Source of the DNA: Aquimarina sp. Aq107
GTDB lineage: Bacteria; Bacteroidota; Bacteroidia; Flavobacteriales; Flavobacteriaceae
DNA length: 64,000 nucleotides
Assembly (NCBI RefSeq): GCF_943733665.1
Contig: NZ_OX030782.1
Location: 888,001-952,000 of the forward strand
Direction of reading: 5' to 3'
Shown here: piece by piece, positions 17,882 to 26,698 of the stretch
Layout: each line of letters starts with the position of its first letter
Numbering within the stretch: the first letter of the stretch is position 1
Program-made: the position numbers and the translations under genes
The notes under the pieces: model-generated
What the model saw: only the letters and a program-made list of their open reading frames with translations
Told to the model about the DNA's origin: nothing
The model's database searches: none

Positions 17882-18811
17882 TTAGTGCTTCACTACTTTT
17901 ATAACTTTTTTCTTTTCTAATATTAGATAATATATACCATTATTATAAGTCGACATATCTAATTCTTTGGTAGAACCTTGATCTAATATTTTTCCAGTAT
18001 TATTTATCAGTTTCCATTTTTGAGTATTTTTTGTGATGTGTATTATGTCTGATGTTGGGTTCGGATATAATATTGTTGTTTCTGTAATGTCAACTTCTGG
18101 TATAGAAAGTTCTTGATTGCATTCTTCTGGAGTAGAAAATTGAAGTCCTGTATCAAAATCTTCGTTTAGATTTAATACAATATTTTCGAAAATTAGTTCT
18201 TCTCCCAAAATTGAAGTTATTCTTAGATTCATCGGAGATGGAATTCCGGAAGTTTCTATAAAAAAATTAAATAGTTCTCTATTGGTGTTTTTCCAAGTAT
18301 TATCTGGTAATTGATATTCCATTTTAGAAATTGCGTGATTAATATTTCTAAATTGGATGGCCGTCCAGAATTCACTGGAACCTTCTTTAAAATTAATTTT
18401 GATAGTTTCATTAGTAAGTATTGTTTCACAGGGTACAAACTTCCAAGATATTGGGACTCTACCGTCTATAACATCAGCAATCATTTCAAAAGCTTCCATT
18501 GTCATATCGACATCACCAGAAGCACACTCAGGACAACGATCAACTACATTTAGAATAACACTTCCTTTTGCTCCAGTTACTTCAATACATGCTCCACAAC
18601 CATTACTGCCATCATAATCAAAATTATTCAGTGCACAATGCATATAATCTCCAACTGCTACAGGCAAAGAACAATTACCAAATGTACCTCCTGCTACACC
18701 ATCATAAAATGTACCTTCACCAGTATGTACCGTGTCATTGCACTCCTGAGCAGAAATTTTCATAATCATGATTACTGCCAAAAAATAGAAAATGTAACTG
18801 TGTGATTTCAT
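17882..18811 (-). CDS. Bacterial expansin with T9SS sorting domain
   Basis: 309 residues with a signal peptide ending 'MIMKISAQ'. Residues ~23-128 are the six-stranded D1 domain, with 'TGEGTFYDG', a Cys-rich core (C47, C59, C72, C75, C93, C96) and 'GDVDMTMEAF'. D102 matches the essential Asp (D82) of Bacillus EXLX1. Residues ~135-225 are the cellulose-binding D2 domain: 'FKEGSSEFWTAIQFRN' aligns with the EXLX1 strand carrying W125/W126, here F148-W149, followed by 'KMEY'. The end (~235-309) is a T9SS sorting domain ('LYPNPTSDIIHI'). Expansins loosen cellulose networks without hydrolysis. The nearby GH9 enzyme suggests joint action. The family call rests on alignment from memory, but both domains fit. 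Confidence 0.88.
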   Translation of the reverse strand: MKSHSYIFYFLAVIMIMKISAQECNDTVHTGEGTFYDGVAGGTFGNCSLPVAVGDYMHCALNNFDYDGSNGCGACIEVTGAKGSVILNVVDRCPECASGDVDMTMEAFEMIADVIDGRVPISWKFVPCETILTNETIKINFKEGSSEFWTAIQFRNINHAISKMEYQLPDNTWKNTNRELFNFFIETSGIPSPMNLRITSILGEELIFENIVLNLNEDFDTGLQFSTPEECNQELSIPEVDITETTILYPNPTSDIIHITKNTQKWKLINNTGKILDQGSTKELDMSTYNNGIYYLILEKKKVIKVVKH

Positions 18812-18815
18812 TAAA

Positions 18816-21071
18816 TTAGGTTTTAATTCTTTTTAAATTTCTTTCTTTCTTTCTTTTTTTCTTTTTACTAAAAAGCCTCTTTAAAAAATTATCTCTTTTT
18901 TCTGGTTTACATTCTAAATCTTCAAGGATACTATTAGAAGTTTTTTCAAAACTACTTTTGGTTATAGGATCGAAAACAGGGTTCTCGTTCATTTTTTGAT
19001 AAAGTTTTCCGAAGATTGGTAATGCAGAATTAGCACCTTGTCCCTGTTTGGTGGTTTTAAATCCAATATTATAATTATCATTTCCTACCCAGGTTACCGT
19101 GACAAGTTTTGGTGTAATTCCTACAAACCAACCGTCTTTGTTGTCTTGAGTCGTACCCGTCTTTCCTGCTATTTCATTTTTTAACCCATACGTTTTTCGT
19201 AATCTGATTGCTGTACCATTATCTACCGTAGACTTCATCATTTCTAGCATTACCTGTCGCGTATAATCGCTATAGGCAGTTTCTCTTTTTTCTTGTTCAA
19301 AAGATGCAATTAGATTACCATTTCTATCTTGTATTTTTGTTATATAAAAAGGTTGAACACCTTTAGATTTATTAACATAACTAGCATAAGCACCTGCTAA
19401 TTCTTTAATCTTGATTCCGGCTGTTCCTAATGTAATGGACGGTTGTTCTGGCAGCTCTTCATCGATTCCCATTTTTTTTATTTGATCAAGCACATTTGTA
19501 ACTCCAACTTCGTCCATAACTTTTACAGCTATTGTATTTACCGAGTTACTTAAAGCAGTTTCTAGATTATAGTTTAAATAAGGATCTTGTTCTGTAGAAG
19601 AATTCTTAGGCGTCCAATCTTCTAAATTAGTATAAGTTACTTCTTTTAGTGGAAAGTAAGTACAAGGTTTCATTCCATTTTCAATGGCTGCTGTATATAC
19701 AAAAGGTTTGAACGTGGAGCCTACTTGTCTTTTACTTTGTGATACGTGATCATATTTAAAATATCTATAATCAATACCTCCTAAGTATGCTCTAACTGAA
19801 CCATCTTTAGGGTCAATAGCAATCATTCCCGCATTCAGAAATTTTAGATAATGCTGTACACTATCTCTTGTAGAGACCTTTTTAGTAATATTACCTTCCC
19901 ATTCAAAAAGTTCCATTTCTTGTTTTACGGATAATGAATCCTTGATCTGGTTTTCACTAAGACCTTGTTCAATGTATTTCTTGTAAATAGGAAGTCGTTT
20001 AATTGTATTGTCCAGAAGTTTTGTGTTCCCTTTCCAAGGAGCCTTTAAACCATATTCTTTTTCATATACGTTTTGTAAGTTTCGCATATGATCTTTCATT
20101 ACTTTTTCGGCTAATGATTGCATTTCGTAATCTAAGGTTGTATGTATTATCAACCCATCTTTATAGATGTCATATAAGGTACTATCTGTTTTTTTGTGCT
20201 TTTTTAAGATCTGAATAAGTTCTTTCTTTACTTCTTCTCTAAAATAAGGTGCCAATCCCAGATCATGATTAAAGTATTGATAATCCAATACGATATTCTT
20301 ATTCATCACTTGGTCTGCTGCATTTTGAGTAATGTGTCCGTATTTTACCATTTGGCGTAAAACAACATCACGTCTTAATTGACTTCTTTCTGGGAAGAGT
20401 CTAGGATTATAGCTATGGTTAGCCTTTAAACTACCAATCAACGTAGTTGCTTCTGATAATGTAAGTTCTTTAGTTGATTTATTGAAAAATTTCTGCGAAG
20501 CACTCTCAATTCCATATGTGTTATCAGGAAAAGGCACAGTATTAAAATACTGGGTTAAAATATCCTCTTTAGAATATAAATCTTCAATTCGTTTAGCAAC
20601 AATAGATTCTTTTAATTTATTTACTACAATGCTAAAAACCCCATAGTCTTTTCTTCCAAAAATATTTTTGACTAATTGTAATGTAATTGTACTTCCTCCT
20701 CCAGAGGATTTATCACTTAATAAAATAGTTTTAAAAAAGACTCTAAGTAAACTAACATTATCAACACCATTATGTTCGTAGAAACGAATATCTTCTGTGG
20801 CGACTAATGCATCTATTAAATGATTTGGGAGATCATCATAGGTTATGGGTTGTCTGTCATAGATATAATATTTTCCAATAAGACGTCCATCTTTGTCTAG
20901 AACTTGTGTTGCTTCTACTTGTTTTAATGAGCTCAATTCATCTTTGTTCGGAATGTTTCCCCAGAAACCAAAATAAATGCTTCCATAGAAAATAATGAAG
21001 ATGAAAATAAATCCTCCTAATGAGATTAATGGATACTTAATCCATTTTTTTTTAAATAGTACTCGTATCAT
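18816..21071 (-). CDS. Penicillin-binding protein 1A (bifunctional transglycosylase/transpeptidase)
   Basis: 751 residues with one N-terminal membrane anchor (~14-34). The GT51 transglycosylase domain (~60-230) shows 'ATEDIRFYEHNGVD' and 'SGGGSTITLQLVKN'. The transpeptidase domain (~410-680) has the SxxK motif in 'VGSTFKPFVY' (near residue 452), 'SNSVN' and 'KTGTTQDNKDGWF' (near 638). It polymerises and cross-links peptidoglycan at the inner membrane. The C-terminus is a basic Lys/Arg-rich tail. The gene ends 4 bp upstream of the expansin start, so the two may share a transcript. Confidence 0.95.
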   Translation of the reverse strand: MIRVLFKKKWIKYPLISLGGFIFIFIIFYGSIYFGFWGNIPNKDELSSLKQVEATQVLDKDGRLIGKYYIYDRQPITYDDLPNHLIDALVATEDIRFYEHNGVDNVSLLRVFFKTILLSDKSSGGGSTITLQLVKNIFGRKDYGVFSIVVNKLKESIVAKRIEDLYSKEDILTQYFNTVPFPDNTYGIESASQKFFNKSTKELTLSEATTLIGSLKANHSYNPRLFPERSQLRRDVVLRQMVKYGHITQNAADQVMNKNIVLDYQYFNHDLGLAPYFREEVKKELIQILKKHKKTDSTLYDIYKDGLIIHTTLDYEMQSLAEKVMKDHMRNLQNVYEKEYGLKAPWKGNTKLLDNTIKRLPIYKKYIEQGLSENQIKDSLSVKQEMELFEWEGNITKKVSTRDSVQHYLKFLNAGMIAIDPKDGSVRAYLGGIDYRYFKYDHVSQSKRQVGSTFKPFVYTAAIENGMKPCTYFPLKEVTYTNLEDWTPKNSSTEQDPYLNYNLETALSNSVNTIAVKVMDEVGVTNVLDQIKKMGIDEELPEQPSITLGTAGIKIKELAGAYASYVNKSKGVQPFYITKIQDRNGNLIASFEQEKRETAYSDYTRQVMLEMMKSTVDNGTAIRLRKTYGLKNEIAGKTGTTQDNKDGWFVGITPKLVTVTWVGNDNYNIGFKTTKQGQGANSALPIFGKLYQKMNENPVFDPITKSSFEKTSNSILEDLECKPEKRDNFLKRLFSKKKKRKKERNLKRIKT

Positions 21072-21371
21072 AGATCTGACAACTGTTAACGTTAAAAATA
21101 TAATATTATTGAGAAGTACTACGCTTTACATTATTCGTAAAATTAATTTCAGGGAAACACTTACTTTTTTTGAAGGTTAATTATCTGGTTTTTAGATTTT
21201 TTTATTTTAAATTGTAGTAATAAATACTGCGTCATAAGCACCAGAAGAAAATTATTTGAAGTGTATATGCAAAATTGAGCTTCAAAATGGATTGTATTAA
21301 AAAATGTAACACAAAATAACATTCTTTGATTTACTATTTATTAGTGAAATAACCGACTAATCCTGCGCATT
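21072..21371. other. Divergent intergenic region
   Basis: 300 bp between the divergent PBP1A and the 96-residue gene. Very AT-rich. It should hold both promoters, but no element is clear enough to place. No gene is seen. Confidence 0.5.
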
Positions 21372-21662
21372 ATGAAAAGAGTAATTGTTAACTACAAAAA
21401 GCTGAACAAAGACATTTTAAATCTTTTAGTAGGTAAATTTCCAGAAGGCTATTCAGACAGTGATATTATTTCTTTTAAGAATCATCAAAATGATACCATT
21501 GAAGCTGTAGAGGTAAAAACTAATGATACCATATATTTAGTCAAAATTAGTGAGCGTCTTGCGGGTGTTATGCAAGATTATGATGAGACTACTTCTAATA
21601 TTAAGATTCCTGAAGGGGTAACAAAAGTGCAAGTAGGAGATGGAGTGAACTTTGACGTTTAA
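21372..21662 (+). CDS. Conserved hypothetical protein, 96 residues
   Basis: Cytoplasmic, no signal peptide. It starts 'MKRVIVNYKKLNKDILNLLV' with 'KFPEGYSDSDIISF' and a beta-rich middle 'EAVEVKTNDTIYLVKI'. I recognise it as a type seen in Flavobacteria but know no function. It is a single gene between divergent PBP1A and the convergent meaB gene. The coding character looks good (balanced composition, clear start, no competing frame). Confidence 0.7.
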   Translation: MKRVIVNYKKLNKDILNLLVGKFPEGYSDSDIISFKNHQNDTIEAVEVKTNDTIYLVKISERLAGVMQDYDETTSNIKIPEGVTKVQVGDGVNFDV

Positions 21663-21701
21663 TACTTATTATTACAGGCTCCAAGTAAACAGATAGTGCT
21701 G

Positions 21702-22760
21702 TTATTTCAATGTTTTATGTTGATTTAACAGAGATGTTGCTGCCGCAAAGGGAGTGATTTTATGTTGTTGTACAGCTTTAATTTGATCGGATAAAGATTT
21801 TTTGATTTCTGGATGATTGTAAAATGAGTTTTTTAACTCCTCTTCAATAGTTTGTAATAACCAAAATTTATTTTGTCGAATTCTATTTTGTTCGAAATAT
21901 CCGTTTTTTGTAGAAATATCTAAATACCTTAAAATTAATTCCCAGATCTCATCAATGCCAGTATTTTTAAGAGCACTACAAGTCAATACTTCTGGAGACC
22001 AACTACTTTCGGCTAGCGGATAAAGATGCAAGGCTTTTTTAAATTGGTTTTTAGCTTCTCTAGCACGTTTTAGATTATCGCCATCTGCTTTATTAATAAC
22101 AATTGCATCCGCCATTTCGATAATACCTCGTTTAATTCCTTGAAGTTCATCTCCCGCTCCGGCTAATTTTAATAGAAGGAAAAAATCTACCATACTGTGC
22201 ACAGCAGTTTCGCTTTGCCCAACTCCAACAGTTTCAATGATTATTACATCATAGCCTGCAGCTTCACATAAAATAATTGACTCACGCGTTTTTTGGGCAA
22301 CACCTCCTAAAGAACTTCCAGAAGGAGAAGGTCTAATGAAAGCACCAGTTGATCTCACAAGTGATTCCATTCTGGTTTTATCGCCTAAGATACTCCCGCC
22401 AGAAATAGTGCTACTAGGGTCTACCGCTAAAACGGCTACTCTTTTTCCTTTTTTTATAAGGAGATTTCCTAAAGCTTCGATAAATGTACTTTTTCCTACT
22501 CCAGGAACTCCTGTAACTCCTATTCTTATAGAGTTATTAGCATAAGGAAGACATTTTTCAATAAGTTGTTGGGTTTTTTGACTGTGCTTTTGTTGAGTAC
22601 TCTCTACTAATGTAATTCCTTTACTTAAAGCTGCTGTATTTTGTGAAATAATTCCTTCAAATATATTGGGAATAGATACTTCCTTTTGCTGTAATTTCTT
22701 AAAACGATCAATAACATTCTTATTGGTGTTAGAGGGGATTTTAGAAGATTGATCTTTCAT
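21702..22760 (-). CDS. meaB: Methylmalonyl-CoA mutase-associated GTPase MeaB (ArgK family)
   Basis: 352 residues, the usual length for this G3E GTPase. Walker A is 'GVTGVPGVGKSTFIEALG' (~80-97). Further motifs are 'VLAVDPSS', 'SGGSILGDKTRM' and the guanine-specificity 'NKAD'. MeaB guards adenosylcobalamin-dependent methylmalonyl-CoA mutase, checking cofactor loading and blocking inactivation. The mutase itself is not in the window, but a cobalamin adenosyltransferase that makes its cofactor is at 40.0-40.6 kb. Its C-terminus is typical. The gene is transcribed alone or with the DUF2911 gene upstream (87-bp gap). Confidence 0.93.
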   Translation of the reverse strand: MKDQSSKIPSNTNKNVIDRFKKLQQKEVSIPNIFEGIISQNTAALSKGITLVESTQQKHSQKTQQLIEKCLPYANNSIRIGVTGVPGVGKSTFIEALGNLLIKKGKRVAVLAVDPSSTISGGSILGDKTRMESLVRSTGAFIRPSPSGSSLGGVAQKTRESIILCEAAGYDVIIIETVGVGQSETAVHSMVDFFLLLKLAGAGDELQGIKRGIIEMADAIVINKADGDNLKRAREAKNQFKKALHLYPLAESSWSPEVLTCSALKNTGIDEIWELILRYLDISTKNGYFEQNRIRQNKFWLLQTIEEELKNSFYNHPEIKKSLSDQIKAVQQHKITPFAAATSLLNQHKTLK

Positions 22761-22847
22761 ATAATTTTATTCAGAAACTACTTTAGAGCAAATTTATAAA
22801 TTCATTTTAGTATACATTACTATTCTTGTACAGAATACAGGGTAAAA

Positions 22848-23411
22848 TTATTGTTTAGAAGTTATAGGGATCGCAATAGCCGTTTGATCCCAAGCTAAGA
22901 ACATAATAGTGAAATTATTAGCTTCCTGAAAGTAAATAGAAAATTGTTCTACAACATTTAATAAATGTTGCACAGGAACTTCTATAGTTAGTATATCATA
23001 TTCAGGGTTTCTAGATGGAGTACCGTCTGTAAAATTAACTCCCCAATTATATTGACCTTTATTAAAAATAACCTTCCAAGAGTCTTTTCCGGGGATTGTC
23101 CATAACGTATAGGTTCCGGTTTTTAGTTCTGTCCCATCCACAAGAATTGATTTATCAGTTGTAAAAGTTGTGGCTTCATTGGCACCAGTTCTCCATACTT
23201 CATCAAAAGGAACTAATTCTCCAAAAATTTTCCTACCGTTTTTAATAGGTCTGTTATAAAAAACAGTAAAGTTTGTTTCTTTACTTGTATGTGTAACTGT
23301 CTGTTCTGGACTATGTGCTTTGGTCTTCGATTTAAGAATTGATATTCCTGCAAATCCTATAATAACAATTCCGATAATTATGATTAATAATCTTTTTAAG
23401 AGCTTAGACAT
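22848..23411 (-). CDS. DUF2911 domain protein, membrane-anchored
   Basis: 187 residues. A hydrophobic N-terminal segment (~8-26) probably anchors it in the inner membrane. The DUF2911 core follows, with 'YNRPIKNGRKIFGELVPFDE', 'VWRTGANEATTF', 'GTYTLWTIPG' and 'NWGVNF', the standard marks of this Bacteroidetes-rich family. The biochemical role is unknown. It sits in the same direction as meaB, 87 bp upstream of it, and divergent from the CrtI-like oxidoreductase. Confidence 0.88.
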   Translation of the reverse strand: MSKLLKRLLIIIIGIVIIGFAGISILKSKTKAHSPEQTVTHTSKETNFTVFYNRPIKNGRKIFGELVPFDEVWRTGANEATTFTTDKSILVDGTELKTGTYTLWTIPGKDSWKVIFNKGQYNWGVNFTDGTPSRNPEYDILTIEVPVQHLLNVVEQFSIYFQEANNFTIMFLAWDQTAIAIPITSKQ

Positions 23412-23471
23412 TAGTTGTTTTTTTGTTTTTAAAGATAATCCATTTTACATGTGAAAATACAGATATTTATG

Positions 23472-23479
23472 TACTTTTG
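23472..23479 (+). promoter_or_regulatory. -7 element for the CrtI-like gene
   Basis: TACTTTTG matches TAnnTTTG, 18 bases before the ATG at 23498. The leader would be about 10 nt. No clear -33 box. Confidence 0.4.
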
Positions 23480-23497
23480 GGCTCTTACTAGTGACAT

Positions 23498-25096
23498 ATG
23501 GTCGAAAAATCCTTTAAAAAATTTACTTCAGATATTAAATTTACCGATGATACTTATGTTATTATTGGTTCAGGAATTGGCGGCTTAACCACTGCGGTTT
23601 TTTTAGCTAAAGCTGGGAAAAAAGTAGTAATCTTAGAGCAACATTATACTCCAGGTGGATTTACACACACTTTTAAAAGGCGAAAAGGATTGATTTGGGA
23701 TGTAGGAGTTCATTACGTAGGGAATATGGAAGAAGATTCAGGATTACGTAGAATTTTTAATTATCTATCTGATAACAAGTTGGATTGGGATTCGATGGGA
23801 GATCCATACGATGTAGCGTATATAGGTGATCGTAAGTTTGAATTTGTTAGCGGAAAGGAAAACTTTAGACAGAAGTTTCATGAATACTTTCCTAATGATA
23901 CTATTGCAATAGATAAATATTTAGAATTACTTCAGAAATCAATTAAGAAAAACCTTTTATATTTTGCTCAGAAAGCTTTTCCAACATTTCTAAGTGTAGT
24001 TTTAGGCCCTTTATTTAGAAGAATACAAAGTTCTATTTCTAAAAAAACTACGTACGAGGTTTTAAGTAGTATTACAGATAATCGGGAGCTTATTGCAGCA
24101 TTATGTGCCCAATGTGGAAATTATGGGCTATCACCTAAAGAAAGTAGTTTTGCTTCCCATTGTATAGTGATTAATCATTTTATGGAAGGAGGGTATTATC
24201 CCAGAGGAGGAGCTAATCGTATCCACGAGACCATAATTGATAATTTAGAATCTTTAGGGGTTCAGGTATATATCAAAGCAAAAGTTGAAAAAATTCTTAC
24301 TAAGGGAAGATCAGTTTGCGGAGTTATGATTGATGGACAAGAATATGCGTGTAAGAAAGTAATTAGTAATGCAGGAGCTCGTAATACTTTTTTACGTTTA
24401 TTAAACAATTCTTTGAACAATAAAAAATATTTGAATTTTGAAAAGATTAATCCATCTACTTCTCATTTATGCTTGTATGTTGGGTTAAATAAAAGTGATA
24501 AGGATCTTAAATTACCAAAATATAATATTTGGTGGTATGACGATAAGGATACGGATAGTATCTTAAATGATAGAAATAATCTAGAAAAAGATACTTTGTC
24601 TTTTGCGTATATATCTTTTCCTTCTGCAAAAGATAGTTTATGGTCTTCTGAGCACCCTGATCAATCAACAATTCAATTAATTGGTAGGGCTTGGTATTCG
24701 GATTTCAGTAAATATGAAGATAAACCTTGGCTCAATAGAGGCGAGGAATACGATAAAATTAAAGAGAAATTTAAGCTTAAAGGATTAGCATTGCTTAAAG
24801 AGTTATATCCACAATTAGAGGGACAAATAATCCATGCAGAAGTTTCTACTCCTGTTTCTACGAGAAAATTTAGTAATTACAGTCAAGGAGAAATTTATGG
24901 GATTACTCATGGACCGGAACGATATCAAACTAGAGTTTTGAGACCTAGGACTCGTATTAAAGGTTTGTATTTAACTGGGCAGGATATTACATTAGTTGGA
25001 GTAGGTGGAGCTATGGGGAGTGGTGTTTTGACTGCAGCTACAATTATAAAATGGAATATGAGTAAGCAGTTTAAAGAAATTGCTGCTAAATATTAA
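23498..25096 (+). CDS. FAD-dependent oxidoreductase, CrtI / retinol saturase-like
   Basis: 532 residues. The N-terminal dinucleotide-binding fold is 'VIIGSGIGGLTTAVFLAKAG' (~22-41) followed by 'VVILEQHYTPGGFTHTF'. The C-terminal FAD signature is 'GLYLTGQDITLVGVGGAMGS'. This arrangement is that of phytoene desaturases, carotenoid isomerases and all-trans-retinol 13,14-reductase. 'WDVGVHYVG' near residue 70 favours the RetSat/CrtISO branch over true phytoene desaturase. No other carotenoid gene is nearby, so the substrate is open. It is expected to be membrane-associated. Confidence 0.85.
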   Translation: MVEKSFKKFTSDIKFTDDTYVIIGSGIGGLTTAVFLAKAGKKVVILEQHYTPGGFTHTFKRRKGLIWDVGVHYVGNMEEDSGLRRIFNYLSDNKLDWDSMGDPYDVAYIGDRKFEFVSGKENFRQKFHEYFPNDTIAIDKYLELLQKSIKKNLLYFAQKAFPTFLSVVLGPLFRRIQSSISKKTTYEVLSSITDNRELIAALCAQCGNYGLSPKESSFASHCIVINHFMEGGYYPRGGANRIHETIIDNLESLGVQVYIKAKVEKILTKGRSVCGVMIDGQEYACKKVISNAGARNTFLRLLNNSLNNKKYLNFEKINPSTSHLCLYVGLNKSDKDLKLPKYNIWWYDDKDTDSILNDRNNLEKDTLSFAYISFPSAKDSLWSSEHPDQSTIQLIGRAWYSDFSKYEDKPWLNRGEEYDKIKEKFKLKGLALLKELYPQLEGQIIHAEVSTPVSTRKFSNYSQGEIYGITHGPERYQTRVLRPRTRIKGLYLTGQDITLVGVGGAMGSGVLTAATIIKWNMSKQFKEIAAKY

Positions 25097-25099
25097 CCG

Positions 25100-25324
25100 C
25101 TATATTTTCTTCATGATTCTCATAGAATTCATCACATTTACCGCATATGTGTTTCGTTGAGTTACTAATAAGTCAAGTACTGATTTTGGTAATAATTTAG
25201 TTTCTAAGAAATTGTCTATTTGATTGATTATATCTTTTGTACTATCAACATTATCCTTCATAAGATTGATGACATTTTTAAACTCGTTAGTATCTGTTTT
25301 AGTATTGTTAATTGAAGTAAGCAT
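25100..25324 (-). CDS. Small hypothetical protein
   Basis: 74 residues, all predicted helical, with no signal peptide, membrane segment or recognised family. The frame ends 3 bp from the stop of the convergent oxidoreductase gene and nothing else competes for the space. An A/G-rich stretch (TATCAAAGAA) sits right before the ATG. The composition is plausible for a real gene of this genome, but its shortness and lack of homology in memory keep confidence moderate. Confidence 0.5.
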   Translation of the reverse strand: MLTSINNTKTDTNEFKNVINLMKDNVDSTKDIINQIDNFLETKLLPKSVLDLLVTQRNTYAVNVMNSMRIMKKI

Positions 25325-25434
25325 TTCTTTGATAATTTGTGATTAAAAGAATTTGTGTGTTTTAGTAGTCTTATGTTTTATTAAAAGCTTACTTCGTTTT
25401 GTGATTTTTTTTAACAGTTTGATATTCAGTGTGT

Positions 25435-25467
25435 TTTGTTTTTTTGTTTTTTTTATCTTTAATTTTG
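25435..25467 (+). promoter_or_regulatory. Promoter of first ECF sigma operon
   Basis: TTTG at 25435-25438 and TAATTTTG at 25460-25467 with a 21-nt gap match the Bacteroidetes vegetative pattern. The leader to the start at 25558 would be about 85 nt. Confidence 0.5.
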
Positions 25468-25557
25468 CAACAAATTGATATTCCCTGTCGTCTTTAGAAG
25501 AGAATAGTAATTAGAACAGTTTTAAAAAAGTAATCACTAACCAAAATTTAGAAAAGT

Positions 25558-26103
25558 TTGTTACAGAGCGAGCTAATAGAACAATGTAGGGCTAATGATC
25601 GTAAAGCACAGATGAAGCTTTATAATAAGTACTGTGATGGTATGTATTATGTGGCATTACGATTTCTTAAAGATCCTTTTGAGGCTGAAGAAGCCATGCA
25701 AGAATCTTTTATTAAAGCCTTTTTAAAACTTCATCAGTTTACTGGTGATGTGACTTTTGGTGCGTGGTTAAAACGTATAGTGATTAATAAGAGTATTGAT
25801 ATGCTCAAAGCAAAGAAGATGAATATGGTTGCTATCAATGAGCAGGTTATGTCTACAGTAGAAGAACAAGATGATTGGTCCGTTGCTGATTCAACAACGG
25901 TTGAAGAAGTGAAGGGAGCAATAGAAAGATTACCTGAGAAATATAAATATGCTGTAATGCTATTTTTAATAGAAGGATATGATCATAAAGAGATCAGTGA
26001 AATATTAGATATTACTCCAGTTGCTTCAAGAACTTTAGTACATAGAGGAAAGAAACAGCTTCAGGATCAATTAAAACATTTGAGAGATGGGACAGGATAT
26101 TAG
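25558..26103 (+). CDS. ECF-type RNA polymerase sigma factor (TTG start)
   Basis: 181 residues. Region 2 is seen in 'RFLKDPFEAEEAMQESFIKA' and region 4 in 'DHKEISEILDITPVASRTLV' then 'HRGKKQLQ'. The first codon is TTG. Related proteins begin in the same way, a few residues before 'CRANDRKAQMKLYNKYCDGM', and no upstream in-frame ATG exists, so TTG is the best start. It overlaps the next gene by 17 bp, the classical layout of a sigma/anti-sigma pair, and heads a three-gene operon. Confidence 0.9.
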   Translation: MLQSELIEQCRANDRKAQMKLYNKYCDGMYYVALRFLKDPFEAEEAMQESFIKAFLKLHQFTGDVTFGAWLKRIVINKSIDMLKAKKMNMVAINEQVMSTVEEQDDWSVADSTTVEEVKGAIERLPEKYKYAVMLFLIEGYDHKEISEILDITPVASRTLVHRGKKQLQDQLKHLRDGTGY

Positions 26104-26698
26104 AGAGTTATTAAAACAAGACAACAGGATTCCTTCAGAACGTTTGTCAGAAGGACATCAGAATCGTTTTATGGCAAGATTGGAGGAGGAACTTCCTAAA
26201 AAAGCTAGGAAATTTAACTATGGTTGGTTAAGAATTGCAGCCAGTGTTGTGGTAATCTTATCAATATCTATGTTCGCTTTTAATGAGTTTGGGAATAATA
26301 ATGGTAGTAATACTAAAATTGTTGATACTAATACTCCAGATGTGAAAAATGCTACAGTGGTTTTGAGTAAACAGACATCATCATTAGCCGAGATGTTTCC
26401 GGAGTATGAAAAAACAGAGAATTATTTGCTAACAGGAATAAAGTTTCAGTTATCCCAAATTAATGTAGATGATTCTAATAGAGAGCTGGTAGAAAGTTTT
26501 ATGAAGAGGTTAGAGAATTTAAATAGAGAATATCAAGATCTTAATAAAGAATTAATAGAGATAGGACCTAATGTGCAAAGTGCGGAAGCAATGATAGAAA
26601 ATCTAACACTTAGACTATCGCTCTTAAAGAGACTAAAAGACAAACTAAAAGAATTAGAAAAAATTGAGAATGAAAATTACATTGATATACAAGCTTAA
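26087..26698 (+). CDS. Membrane protein in the sigma operon, probable anti-sigma factor
   Basis: 203 residues. A cytoplasmic start (~1-45) is followed by one membrane helix 'LRIAASVVVILSISMFAF' (~47-64), then a periplasmic Asn/Thr-rich stretch and a long coiled coil ('MKRLENLNREYQDLNKEL', 'LKRLKDKLKELEKIE') to the end. This topology and the 17-bp overlap with the sigma gene suggest a membrane anti-sigma factor, although I see no zinc (HxxxCxxC) motif. It overlaps the next gene as well, so all three are translationally coupled. Confidence 0.75.
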   Translation: MGQDIRELLKQDNRIPSERLSEGHQNRFMARLEEELPKKARKFNYGWLRIAASVVVILSISMFAFNEFGNNNGSNTKIVDTNTPDVKNATVVLSKQTSSLAEMFPEYEKTENYLLTGIKFQLSQINVDDSNRELVESFMKRLENLNREYQDLNKELIEIGPNVQSAEAMIENLTLRLSLLKRLKDKLKELEKIENENYIDIQA

